Source of the DNA: Aporrectodea caliginosa
Taxonomy: Eukaryota > Annelida > Clitellata > Crassiclitellata > Lumbricidae
Assembly (NCBI GenBank): GCA_020284085.1
Contig: JACEVL010000807.1
Coordinates: forward strand, 490,001-554,000
Length of the DNA stretch: 64,000 nucleotides
Reading direction: 5' to 3'
How positions within the stretch are numbered: the stretch's first letter is position 1; each line of letters begins with the position of its first letter. Below, piece by piece: positions 49,568 to 60,300 of the stretch. Under the pieces are notes generated by a model. The model worked only from the letters and a program-made list of their open reading frames with translations, was not told the origin of the DNA and did no database searches. Made by a program: the position numbers and the translations under genes.

Positions 49568-50212
49568 TTTTGCTTACGTAATGGTTGAGAACTATAGGTC
49601 TTGATATTAGGATATTGTTTTTTGGTTCAGAAGAGAATTTCTGGTGTTTTAGTTAATCATATACATTGTTTTTTCACATGTTAAAGTTATTAGATGAATT
49701 ATTTGTGGTGCAATAGAGAACTTGTTTTTGAAACATTCCGGTATGAATTTTGTATAAGTTTTCAAAAAAATCTGTAAGTATAGAAATTGTAATGATATTG
49801 AAGTCTGGTTATTGATTAGCTTGAACTTTCATACAGTTAATTTTGTCTTCATGCCTTGTTTTTTGTAGTTTGGTGTAATAATTTAGCAAATGACAAATAA
49901 CTTGCCTCATGTTGAAATTTCTGTGTTTGGCTTAGCTTGATAGTTAATTAGGCACAATATTGTAATGTAATTATATGTAGGTGTTTGGTTGATAGTGCAT
50001 AAGTGTTATTTGAAGCTATTAATAATAATATCGACAATTTATATGGTGCCGTAACACGGCCATACCGCTACAAGGGCTCCTAAATATACAGTAGGTGTAA
50101 TTTAAATATAGGTATCTTTTTGCAATGACTTGTAACATCACCTTTCAATACTGCCAAAAGTCTTGTCAAAGTTGCTGATCTAGCTCAAATTTGCAGGCTT
50201 GCATCCCTCTTG
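49568..50212 (+). other. NUDT16 3' flank
   Basis: This is the presumed 3' UTR and downstream sequence, AT-rich. I saw no AATAAA; AATAAT variants near 50022-50030 could serve. No other gene is visible. Confidence 0.45.
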
Positions 50213-50658
50213 AGGGTCGTCCATTAATTATGTCAACAAATTTTAGGCAGTTTTTGACCCCCTCACCCCCCTTGTCAACAACTGTCAAACATTGACGGAC
50301 CCCCTAAAAAATTATGTCAACAATCCCAGAACCCCCTACAAAAAAAGAAACACAATGGCTCAATACATGTAGAATCATTTTTTTCAAATTGTTTTACACT
50401 AAAAAATGCAATCTTGAATTTCAAAATATATGAGTTTAGTTTATTACCAGCTTTTTAGTAGTATTAAACATTAAGCACTTTATACATTTTTAGCATTACT
50501 TAATGTTTTCGCTACCATTTTGAAGGGTCTGTGTTGATTCATTGGAAAAAATTTGTTGACATCAACTTTTACCAACCTCCCCTCCCCCTTGTCAACAACT
50601 GTCAAACTTTTCCAAACCCCCTCCCCCCATTTTGTTGACATAATTAATGGATGACCCC
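50213..50658. mobile_element. Harbinger-like MITE (GGGGTCRTCC family), copy A
   Basis: The left end, AGGGTCGTCCATTAATTATG then TCAACAAA, is inverted on the right as TTTGTTGACATAATTAATGG then ATGACCCC. Flanking TTG on both sides suggests a 3-bp duplication. Inside each end lies a CTTGTCAACAACTGTCAAAC motif. It is the same family as 56897-57279. Confidence 0.8.
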
Positions 50659-50855
50659 TTGTACTTAAAGTTCATTCCATTAACCACTTCTGAGATTTGA
50701 TCATGGATGAGTCTGTTTTTACATTCAAAACCTTTTGCAATATTGTTTTGCTTCTTGAAATAAAATTATCTAGAAGACTGTACCTCTGTAAATGTAATAA
50801 TTTTAATCTCAAACTTGTAGGCTCATAGTGCAACTTCCTTTCCAGCATTTCCATG

Positions 50856-51115
50856 GGCGTTAGTGTAATGGTTGGCGTGCTAGACTGTCAAACGAAAGAT
50901 TGTGGGTTCTAATCCCAGCCAGGGCAGAAATCTGGTTAAAGTTTCTTTTCCACATGTGCCCGTAGCCAACTCGGATATATAATCATAATGAGGACACTGT
51001 CGGTGGGAAGGTGATTCGGCCCTCATATATGCCGTGGCTAAGAAAATGAAGTCTCTAACACTTCGTATCCATGCATGCTGCATTGGGGCTAGCATAAGGG
51101 ACTATTCTGCTTAGG
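50856..51115 (+). mobile_element. tRNA-derived SINE, family 1, copy 2
   Basis: The A-box-like TTAGTGTAATGGTTGGCGTG and B-box-like GGGTTCTAATCCC lie 50 bp apart, as in tRNA genes. The body (GTAGCCAACTCGG, ATAATGAGGACACTGTCGGT) and the end (ATGAAGTCTCTAACACTT) align with 26552-26824. Confidence 0.82.
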
Positions 51116-51387
51116 TGAGACCCATATAAGGATTATAAGCTGTAATACTGGGTTTGATTTGGGAATCCTGGCAGGGTTCAAGCAAAGCACGTCGGAAGTG
51201 CTCCAGCCCGAGCTGACAACAAAATCACGATAGACCAGTCCGCTTTATATATTATTGACCCCTAGCAGGTGACCGTGAAGTCCGCGTGGCTCTCGGTGTA
51301 ATGCACTGATTTCTATACGGTCTGACTACGATCGGCATTAATATAAATTCGTAACTCTGTGATATATATCCCTGTGTACAGTGTGCA

Positions 51388-52268
51388 CAGTGATGTGGTC
51401 TCGAGACCGCGGTCTTGGTCTCGAGACCGTCTCGAGACCGAAAAAATGCGGGGTCTTGGTCTCGGTCTCGAATGTGCCGGTCTTGGTCTTTAAATGTGCG
51501 GCCTTGGTCTTGATCTTGGTCTTAAAGGTGTGGTCTTGGTCTTGGGCGTCTGGTCTCGGCCATTCGCCTTTGGTCTTGGTCTTGTGCCTTTGGTTTGGCC
51601 TTTGGTGGGAACTAGAGTGGATTATTTGTTAAATGTTGTCGATATTTTCGGTTATTCAGGGACTTCTGGGATAGCTTCGAATTCATGCGACGATCCGCCT
51701 ATATATATATAGGACAAAGCGAGAGAGAACCGCGTTGTTCGCTTCTGATCAGAACGACAAGAAAACGTTGAGGCACAGTTAACCATGACCTCGAGTCTGG
51801 TGCTTTAGTGACTATAGTTAAGCTTACACTGATGCAGTTTCTCGAGGCAAAATTAGTAGCCGGGTAAACGATGCAGATCAGGTATTTGGTGGGGAATTTT
51901 TCTCTACTGGCAAAGTTTTTTGTATTCCGCTGCACCTGCTGAGAGTGTGCTTAGCTATGGTGTGCTTTTCATGAGACCACACAGACTTGGGGGGACAAAA
52001 ACTATAACTATAAATATAATAAGCATCTGATCTGAATGATGGGAATATGTAACACTACAACTGAGAATTGCGTTTATGGTCTTGAGGGTTAGATCTTGGT
52101 CCTGGATGATGCGGTCTTGGTCTCGGTCTCGGTCTTGGACCACGCGGTCTTGGTCTTGGTCTTGGTCTTGGTCTTGAACCACGCGGTCTTGGTCTCGGTC
52201 TTGGTCTTGGACCCCGCGGTCTTGGTCTCGGTCTTGGTCTTGGAATTTTGGTCTCGTGCACAACACTG
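51388..52268. mobile_element. Composite element with GGTCTTGGTCTCGG minisatellite ends
   Basis: Short ends CAGTGATGTGGTCTCGAGAC (left) and GGTCTCGTGCACAACACTG (right) look like hAT-type inverted repeats. Next to each lies a minisatellite of GGTCTTGGTCTCG units (51395-51600 and 52085-52250), both reading the same way. The 8-bp flanks are unclear. Frames over the repeats give PRPRPR-type peptides and are not genes. Confidence 0.6.
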
Positions 52269-52704
52269 ACACTGTGTGCATAAGTTTATATTACATAAAT
52301 AACTACTTAACAGAGTGCTATCATGCGGCGTCTGAAATACTAGTGCTATACAAATACTATCACTCTCAGACAGATAAATCAGCATTCTGTGGCAATCGTG
52401 TTTTCGTGGTCTAAAACTAGTGCTATCACTCCTGTGGAGTTTTCCCAAGATCTTGAGAATTTGGGATCGACTTGGGATCTGGGGATTTTTAATTGCAATC
52501 TTGTGATTTCTTATAAGGTCTATGACACTCTATGTAACTTGTTTTTACAGGACTTCCCAACAGTGGCAGCGAATCAGATTAGAAAAAACTCGCTGAGTAG
52601 CTCTCTATGAAAGATGTAATTTGACATTGCTGTCACGCTCCGGTTTTTTCCTGGCAAGTTCGTAGCTCGGCATTTTTGTGAATAGTTGTGATTGTTAAAA
52701 TGCA

Positions 52705-52895
52705 GGCAAGCTTATTGAATCGGGGGTTGAAGGATATAGTGCGTAAATTTACTTGCCTCTTGAGGGTCGGTTAGGGTCAGGGTTATGGGCCTTAGAATTA
52801 GTGTTTTAATTAGAAAACCTGGTACCGTCCTGCGTTCGCGCAGCTTGCCCAAAGATACTATATATTCCTTCATCCCACGATACCATAAGTTTGCC
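52705..52895 (+). mobile_element. Telomere-motif MITE, copy 3
   Basis: It starts GGCAAGCTTATTGAATCGGG and ends CCCACGATACCATAAGTTTG then CC. The interior has GGTTAGGGTCAGGGTTATGG. The flanks AAAATGCA and AAATCGCA match at 6 of 8. It is in the same orientation as copy 1. Confidence 0.85.
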
Positions 52896-53029
52896 AAATC
52901 GCATTTCATATTTTCATCACAACTTTTTTTCTTTTTAGTAACGAGATTTCTTGGTACACTTTTGGCAAATCTTGGGAGTTTTCTGGCAAGATCTTGGGAT
53001 TTTAGAAAATGGAGAGTAGTAGCAATGTC

Positions 53030-53116
53030 TAAAACTTGACGTCACAAGATGGCGCATCTGGGATTGCAGTAGGAGTGTAGTAGAAAAATGAGTCGATCGT
53101 TTCTGTTTTTTAGTGG
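53030..53116 (+). promoter_or_regulatory. Probable ST7 promoter and non-coding first exon
   Basis: TTGACGTCACAAGATGGCGC at 53037 combines a CRE (TGACGTCA) with an overlapping YY1-type AAGATGGCG, a frequent pair in TATA-less housekeeping promoters. A short exon could run from about 53046 to 53116, where TGG|GTAAGT is a strong donor. The matching acceptor may be TTTCAG at 54585, giving exon 54586-54686 with the predicted ST7 start. A 7-codon upstream reading frame starts at the ATGGCG. Confidence 0.45.
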
Positions 53117-53669
53117 GTAAGTGAACGATTTCTTTTATGTTCGTCCGAGTTGTCGTGCAGACTGTTTCGTTCGAGGCTACTGCACCATAAACGGTGCATT
53201 TCGTAAGACTAGGACACGACGGCGCTGCAATTCGTTCGGTGCTTTTCCAACGTATGCTAATAGCAGCACTCCGCTAATAACTTGAAAACAGTGCCCCTTA
53301 ATTTAAGAAGCGGCTGGGTGGGTTTGACCTCAAATGTCTGGCTTGCATGACTACATTGCCTGACGATGGCCAATATACACAGGCCGACGGTTTCGGAAAT
53401 TTAAGGAATGCGGGTCATTTTCGCTAGAATGATGTCAAAATGAGGCCGACCACGATGATGAGATGATGACAGTTCGGCCTTATGAGGTTTCTGTGGGTTT
53501 AGGTCTTAAACACCGACTTGCCTATATTTAGGTCTGTGTGCATGCAAAGGTAATGTGAAAATAATGACTGACTTTCGTTTAGCTCCGACAGTGCCAAATT
53601 TGGTAGAGCTTATGGGATGATCGGTAAAGTCGCATTTTACGTTGCTAAATTATTTGATATTATCACTTT

Positions 53670-54035
53670 AAAATGGAAGCTGGATTGATTAAATATATTG
53701 TTTCTCTAAATGGAAGTGGGATTGATGAAAACATTCCTGTGTTCAAAATTGAAGTTGGATTGATCGAAATAATTTTTCCCGTAAATAGAAGCTGGATGGA
53801 TGAAATTAAGTTTTCGATTCAATAGAAGCGGGATTGATGAAAATAATTGTTTCCGTAATTAGAAGCGGGATCCATGAGAATATATCTTTGCTTAAATAAA
53901 AGTTGCATTGATGAAAAATATTTCTTTCGTCAAATAGAAGTTGGATTGATAAAAGTAATTTTTTCCAATTAAATGGAAGTTGGATTGATGAAAAAAATTA
54001 TTTATGAAATGGAAGCTGGATTGATGATAGTTAAG
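53670..54035 (+). repeat. ~37-bp minisatellite upstream of ST7
   Basis: About ten degenerate units of the form AGAAGCTGGATTGATGAAAA plus an AT-rich spacer ending CCGTAAAT. The units begin near 53675, 53712, 53751, 53787, 53824, 53861, 53898, 53936, 53977 and 54011. They lie inside the proposed first ST7 intron. Confidence 0.88.
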
Positions 54036-54182
54036 ATGCACAAAGGTAGACTTCTTACTTACCAACGTCAAGAACGGCATTGAAGACATTAGAATAATTT
54101 AGCAACGTAAACTGCGACTTTACCGGATGATCCATGTGGTCCATAAAATTAATAAAACTTCGATTGTGAGAGCATGGACTTA

Positions 54183-54373
54183 GGCAAACTTATAGTATCA
54201 GGGTCTGAAGGATTACGCAGTATCTTTGGGCATGCTGCGTGGATGCCGGAGGGTACCAGATTTTCTAATGATGACACTAACCCTAATCCTGACCGTAACC
54301 GACCCTAACCGACACTCGCAACGCCAGTTAACATGCGTACAATATCCTTCAGCCCCGATTCTATAAGCTTACC
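54183..54373 (-). mobile_element. Telomere-motif MITE, copy 4
   Basis: It starts GGCAAACTTATAGTATCAGG and ends CCCCGATTCTATAAGCTTAC then C. The interior has ACTAACCCTAATCCTGACC and GACCCTAACCGACAC. The flanks TGGACTTA and AGGACTTA match at 7 of 8. It is in the same orientation as copy 2. Confidence 0.88.
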
Positions 54374-54667
54374 AGGACTTAAATTCATTCTCTATGGAGT
54401 GTGGTTAGTTATATAAGTCTGGTGGTACTACTTTTTATTAACAATCTCTTAAGAACTTTGGGTAGATGATATCTAAATTACGCCAAATATCTGATCCATC
54501 CTATGAACTCACCAACACCTCATCTATTGTTAACAATTTGCTGACAACATCTATAACCTTTGATGTTGCACTTTGTTCATTTCAGATTGACTGATGTGAA
54601 CTTGATGTGTCATCTGGTGGCTATTCTAACAAAAATTTATTGAAAATATCTCGATAAGGGCGCCAAA

Positions 54668-57326
54668 ATGCTCAACTTAGTCTTCAGTAAGTATGGTAAT
54701 TTTCAACGATTTTGGCATTTTGCAGTCGTTTTTTGCATTGAGTTTTAATTGTTGTTAATTGCTACTCTTGGTTGTCGCGATTCTTTTGTAAGATTAGACA
54801 TATGTTATTTGAATAACTGTGTAAAATTCTAGAATGTCTACCGTGTACTGGATGATTAATAATTGGTTTCTTTCATCTGTGTTTTCAGCTACGATGTTTC
54901 TGAATACCCTTACGCCCAAGTTCTATGTGGCTTTGACAGGGACATCTTCTCTTATCTCAGCTCTCATACTGGTATGCATTTGTGTCTCTTAGAAATAGAC
55001 GTGCATGTTTTTCTGTTTATTACTATTAACCTTTTATAAAAGTGTTTAAGCTCAGTTGCTTTGAACTTTGGGCAAACGTTTTAATCTTGCTACAAATTGC
55101 TATGATTTGTTCTGTGATTGTAGATATTTGAATGGTGGTATTTCAAGAAGTATGGGACGTCCTTCATTGAACAGTTCACTGTCAACTACCTGTCACCGTT
55201 ATTAGGTGGAGCCGAACCAAATCCCGCAGACAACGATGACCTGCCTGTCAGTGCCATCGAGCAACCTGTACCTGGTAGTACCCTCTTCTTGTCTGATATA
55301 TTATTCTGTCACGCAAGGCAACCTGGTTATCCCTAAGGCACGAACTTCCACAGTGCTCCATAAAAGCTTTGCTGTGGTTGGTCCATCATTCTGGAATAGA
55401 TTGTCTAACTTTCATAATGATCTACTTGGTCTTTCTTTGCCCCTTTTCCACAAACGTGTGGACATTTTTCAATAAAAGTATAAAACATGTATGACCACTA
55501 GTCATATTGGTAGATGAGTGTTGTAAAAAGAAATAAAGCCTAAACATACGTCAAAATACATCATATTTCAGCCAAATTTTTAGTGGTATTACAGGCTTAC
55601 CATCAAAACAAACATCACGGCATCATGTATATATGTAGCTGGCAATTTATATAGCTCCTCTTGTAGGATAGAGCATCACAAAGGAACTAAATTGAAGGAT
55701 TGAATAATCATAATCGTAAATTTGCATATTGCAACTTCAAGAGAAACTCCTCAGAGGTGCTCCCGACCTGACAACAGCAAATCACGATCAGACGATTGAT
55801 TAAATAGATCTTTGGGCTTGGCAAGTATTTTATGCAATTGTTTTGCCTACTTTTGCCAGCATGTAATGATGTCGTTCTATTTGTTTGACAAAGATTGTAA
55901 GGTGTGGCAGAATCCACTAAGTCTTTTCCGTGGTGCAGAATACCAGAGGTTCACGTGGGCAACGGGGACAGAACCTCTGACCTACTATGATATGAATCTC
56001 TCGGCACAAGATCACCAAACCCTCTTCACCTGCGAATATGATGCCGGAAAATTGGATTACGAAGGTAAAGTTGCCTCAGATTCATATTTTGGTGTGAAAA
56101 TGCACACATTACAAATTTAATTATAATAATAATTATAAACATAGCTAAAAATTCTTCAAGGACTATAGTCATCTTTTAGGATGCAAAACGTGGTGAAAAG
56201 TGCTATTATACTGTTAAACTGTGTTTGTACACAGATGCTATGCTGTATGCGAATATACTGTTTAATGGATTTAGTAGAATTTAAGTTATTTTAAATTTGA
56301 ATGTGAATGTTGTTCATGACTTTGCCGCTCTAAAACTCTGCAACCAGTTTGTCATTGTAAATAATAAAATTTAATTAATTTTTTGATAATTTTATTTGTG
56401 TGGCAGCAATGCACATCGCTTGGCGAGAAAGAAACAAAGAAGCACGGATTAAAACTGCAAAAGAAATATTAGAGAAGAATTCTGAGTAAGTCATTTATTA
56501 GTAAATTAAATTTGAGTTCATATACCTAATAAATAATTTATTTCTGCTGTCATCTTTCATCTTTGTTTTTCTTTAAAACTTGCATGTGTTAATGCAATAA
56601 AAAGAATTTTGTTTTAGCTTTTCAGTCAATAGATATGCACTGAACATACATGGAGTCACAGTTATATGGCTGAATTGTGGTGTATCTATATGTGCATTCT
56701 GTCACTTTGGTATTTGCATCACACTTGATGCATTGTATTGTACTGCCTTGGGGCAGGCTAGATCAGTAGAGGGCAGTCTGTCTTCTTAGCAGAATTGAGT
56801 TCAACTTTTTCCTGGATAATAAAAGTTCTTAAAAAACTATCCTATTTAATTTCCTGACTATTTTGGATAGAAATCTTGGCTCCATAATTACTTAAAGGGG
56901 TCATCCATTAATTATGTCAACAAAATAGGGGAGGGGTTTGGAAAAGTTTGACAGTTGTTGACAGGGGAGGGGGGTTCGGCTGAAGTTGACGTCAAACATT
57001 TTTTTCCGCAATGAATCCCAAAAAAAAGGTAGCGAAAAAGAGTAAATGTCTTAAAAAAAAAAGGTCATCTAAAAAAATGTCTTAAAAAAGGTCATCCGAG
57101 TTCAAATCTCTAAAAAGGTCATTGAGAAAAAAATTTCAGTCGGGCTACGCTGCTGGTGGGGGGGTTATGGGATTGTTGACATAATTTTTGAATTTTTTGG
57201 GGTCCGTCAATGTTTGACAGTTGTTGACAAGGGGGGTCAAAAAGGCCTAAAATTTGTTGACATAATTAATGGACGACCCCAAACCTGGTTTCTTAAGGGG
57301 CATAAGAAGCTGCTAAATATTATTGT

Positions 57327-57365
<39 letters not shown>

Positions 57366-60300
57366 TGCAAAGTGCCTCTTGCAGTGCTTGAAGGAGGGAG
57401 CTGGTTACATTTGCATTTGATAGAAATAGAATCTGTTAGATTGCCATGTTAAACACCTTTTCTGTGAGGTTCTTGAAGGCACATTGCGAATAGCCAGATT
57501 CATATGCATGCATAAAATGTTCGTATATTTTTTGATTATCTTGTTGTGTAATTGTTTTAGGTGCGCATCGGCGATGATACTTTTGGCGGAAGAGGAATGT
57601 GAGACAATTCTTGAGGCACGTAGTTTACATTCTGATGTGAAAGCTTCACTAAGTTTCTATAGCAGCTGCAAGTGATATATCTTGTTCCCAATTAAAAAAG
57701 GATTGCCGTGGAATAACAGTTTTGTAGCAGTTGAGAACTCGATGGTTAACATTTCTATGTTAAATCTTTGTTCTGCTCCAGTTACGATGCAAACAAATTA
57801 TGATAGCACTGTAGTGATGGTAATACCGCTAGCAGACAGTTTCGGATGCAAAACTTTTATAACGCGGATGATTTACGCAAGTGTTTCATGCCGAGGATAG
57901 ATGTCGCACCAAAACGTTTATGGAGGGAGCTGGTTCAAGGCACTTAGGTTCGCCAACACATAAATGTGGTTCTCGTGTGGACCAAAATGCAGTTAGCAAT
58001 TGGTATAACAAAGGATATACTTACTTAAAAGGCACAGTGCTTTTAATATGTTGTCGTATTAACAGGTAGAAAAGCAACTGAAGGCAGCTTATAAAGCAGC
58101 AGAAGTCAACTACAAGCGATCTCAGTCGTCACAGCATCAGAACGCCGTTCACGAAGCCATCTACAGTAGGCAATCTTTCAGTACTGTTGTCTTATCATCT
58201 GTCAGCCATTGTCCTACTACTAGTGTTACATTTTTTGCTCATGTGTTTTTTGGAGCGTAATGCAAGTTCATATCTAAGGAAGTCTGAGCCTGTCCCAAGC
58301 CAGGATAAAGTTGGAGAGTTCCACGGTGGGCTTGCAACCCATACGGGTAAAAAAAAACTGCTTGCAGCAGAAACAATACAACAAATTCACTCGCCAAATA
58401 GACGGAGACGAGTGGAGGAGATGCGTTGCCCAATTGGCAGACCTGCACAGGAAGGACTCAGTATGAGTTTGTTAATGAGGCGTGACAAAATATTTCAGTT
58501 TGCATTTAGTTGAGGCAACTATTCTTTGATCCTTTACTTTTACTTTACAGCCCTGGATTAGTGCCGTTATAATGAACCTGTTTTATATTTGTAGGGCGTG
58601 ACATCAACGTCTTGGTCTACATAAAGCGGCGACTGGCAATGTGTGCCAGGAAGTTGGGGCGTATTCGCGAAGCTGTCAAAATGATGAGAGATGTGAGTTG
58701 AATTATGAACCAAGAATAATCTTCTCCCTTCTAATCACATATCATGGTTATTTGCTCAGCTGAATGGTTCATCCAGTTTCATGTTTGTTGTTTTGCAACA
58801 ATTCTCTGCAATTTTTATTGTAACTGTAATCGTTATTGTAATTGAACATTTATAAAGCACCACTCAACGATTCAGTTTCTGTAATGAGGGAAGAGAAAGA
58901 CTGAGTAGCTTGAGCTGCAATTCCTGTGGAAGGTGGTTCCTACTAGATGGGCCAACGTAAGGAAGGCTTGTAGATTGATCAGTGTCCCCGCACATGTGGG
59001 ATGACAAATGTTCTCTGTTCTGATTGCAAAGATCGAATTTGTTTTTCCCCCATCAGCTCATCAAAGATTATCCGACAGTCAACCTATTTAACATACACGA
59101 AAACTTAATCGAGGCACTGCTGGAGCTGCAGGCTTACGCTGATGTCCAAGCACTTCTGGCCAAGTATGATGGTATGTAGGTTTTACACAGTTCAATCAGT
59201 TCTTAGCTACATCATATTGCACTTATAAAATCACTGTTATTTTGGAACCTTCATAGTACATATAAATGTTCTGTTGCCTCCCATACCTATGATTTCTCAT
59301 TCTGCCATTTAACTTGTGGCATGTTACAGGTGCCTGCTGAATTGCTTATTTACATGATTCTGTTTATTAACCCTTTAACGACGAACTGCATTGGTTCCCA
59401 TACATTTTAGTACATGCTCATAGTGTTGTGAGGCGGAAAAATTGTCCGGAAAATGTCATATTTTTCCGGAAAATTTCGGAAAATTTCGAGTGTATTTTTC
59501 CGGAGAATGTCCAATAATTTTCCATCATTAGAAAATGACTAAATAACAATTTAAATGTAATAGTTTTAAACATCACTCACTCTAAGCTATGTTATGTAGG
59601 TATAACTGATACTTTTATTAGTAGAGGGCACTGTTAGTGCTTACTGTTCAGTGTGTTCACAAGGCTCAACAATGACAATACATTTAAGAATTAATTGCAA
59701 TTGTTAATTTAGAGAAAAAATTTTTATGATTTAGTATCCTTAATATTTTTTAGTTATGAAAACATGAGACAAAAACAGCAATTGATGCAGTAGTAGGCTA
59801 GTAGCGCTCGTGAATAAGCTGGTGCCCTGCGCTTGGCTTTCGAGTGGCGCTTTAGAAGTTTGGAGATTACGATTACGAGGCTACTATAGACACCATTTTA
59901 ATACTGCAACAGAATAATTTTTATGAGGCCTATTATACTATTATTTTATGGACGACAAGCATCATTAAATAAACGTATTTACTACTATTATTTTATGTTT
60001 TGAAATATAATGTTATTGGCATTGCCATTGAAGTCTGAGTCTGAGACCAATATATTTTGAAATCTGTTTAATGTTTATTTTAATTCCTTTAAGGTGAACG
60101 TTGCCTGCATTGACAGAAATACTGTAAATAAAAGGAACTTAAAAAACAGAAATTTTCTAGTGTTGTCTCATACTAAAAATCTGACATTATGAATTAAATG
60201 TATTTTTCCGGTTCTGCGGAAAATTTCAGGAAAATTTCCAGAAAATTTTCCACAAAATATTTTTCCGGAAAAGCTACATCACTACATGCTCATCATTTTG

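Noticed and set aside
51955..52448. Arg-Pro or Lys-Thr repeat proteins
   Set aside because: They are translations of the GGTCTTGGTCTCGG minisatellite in different frames.
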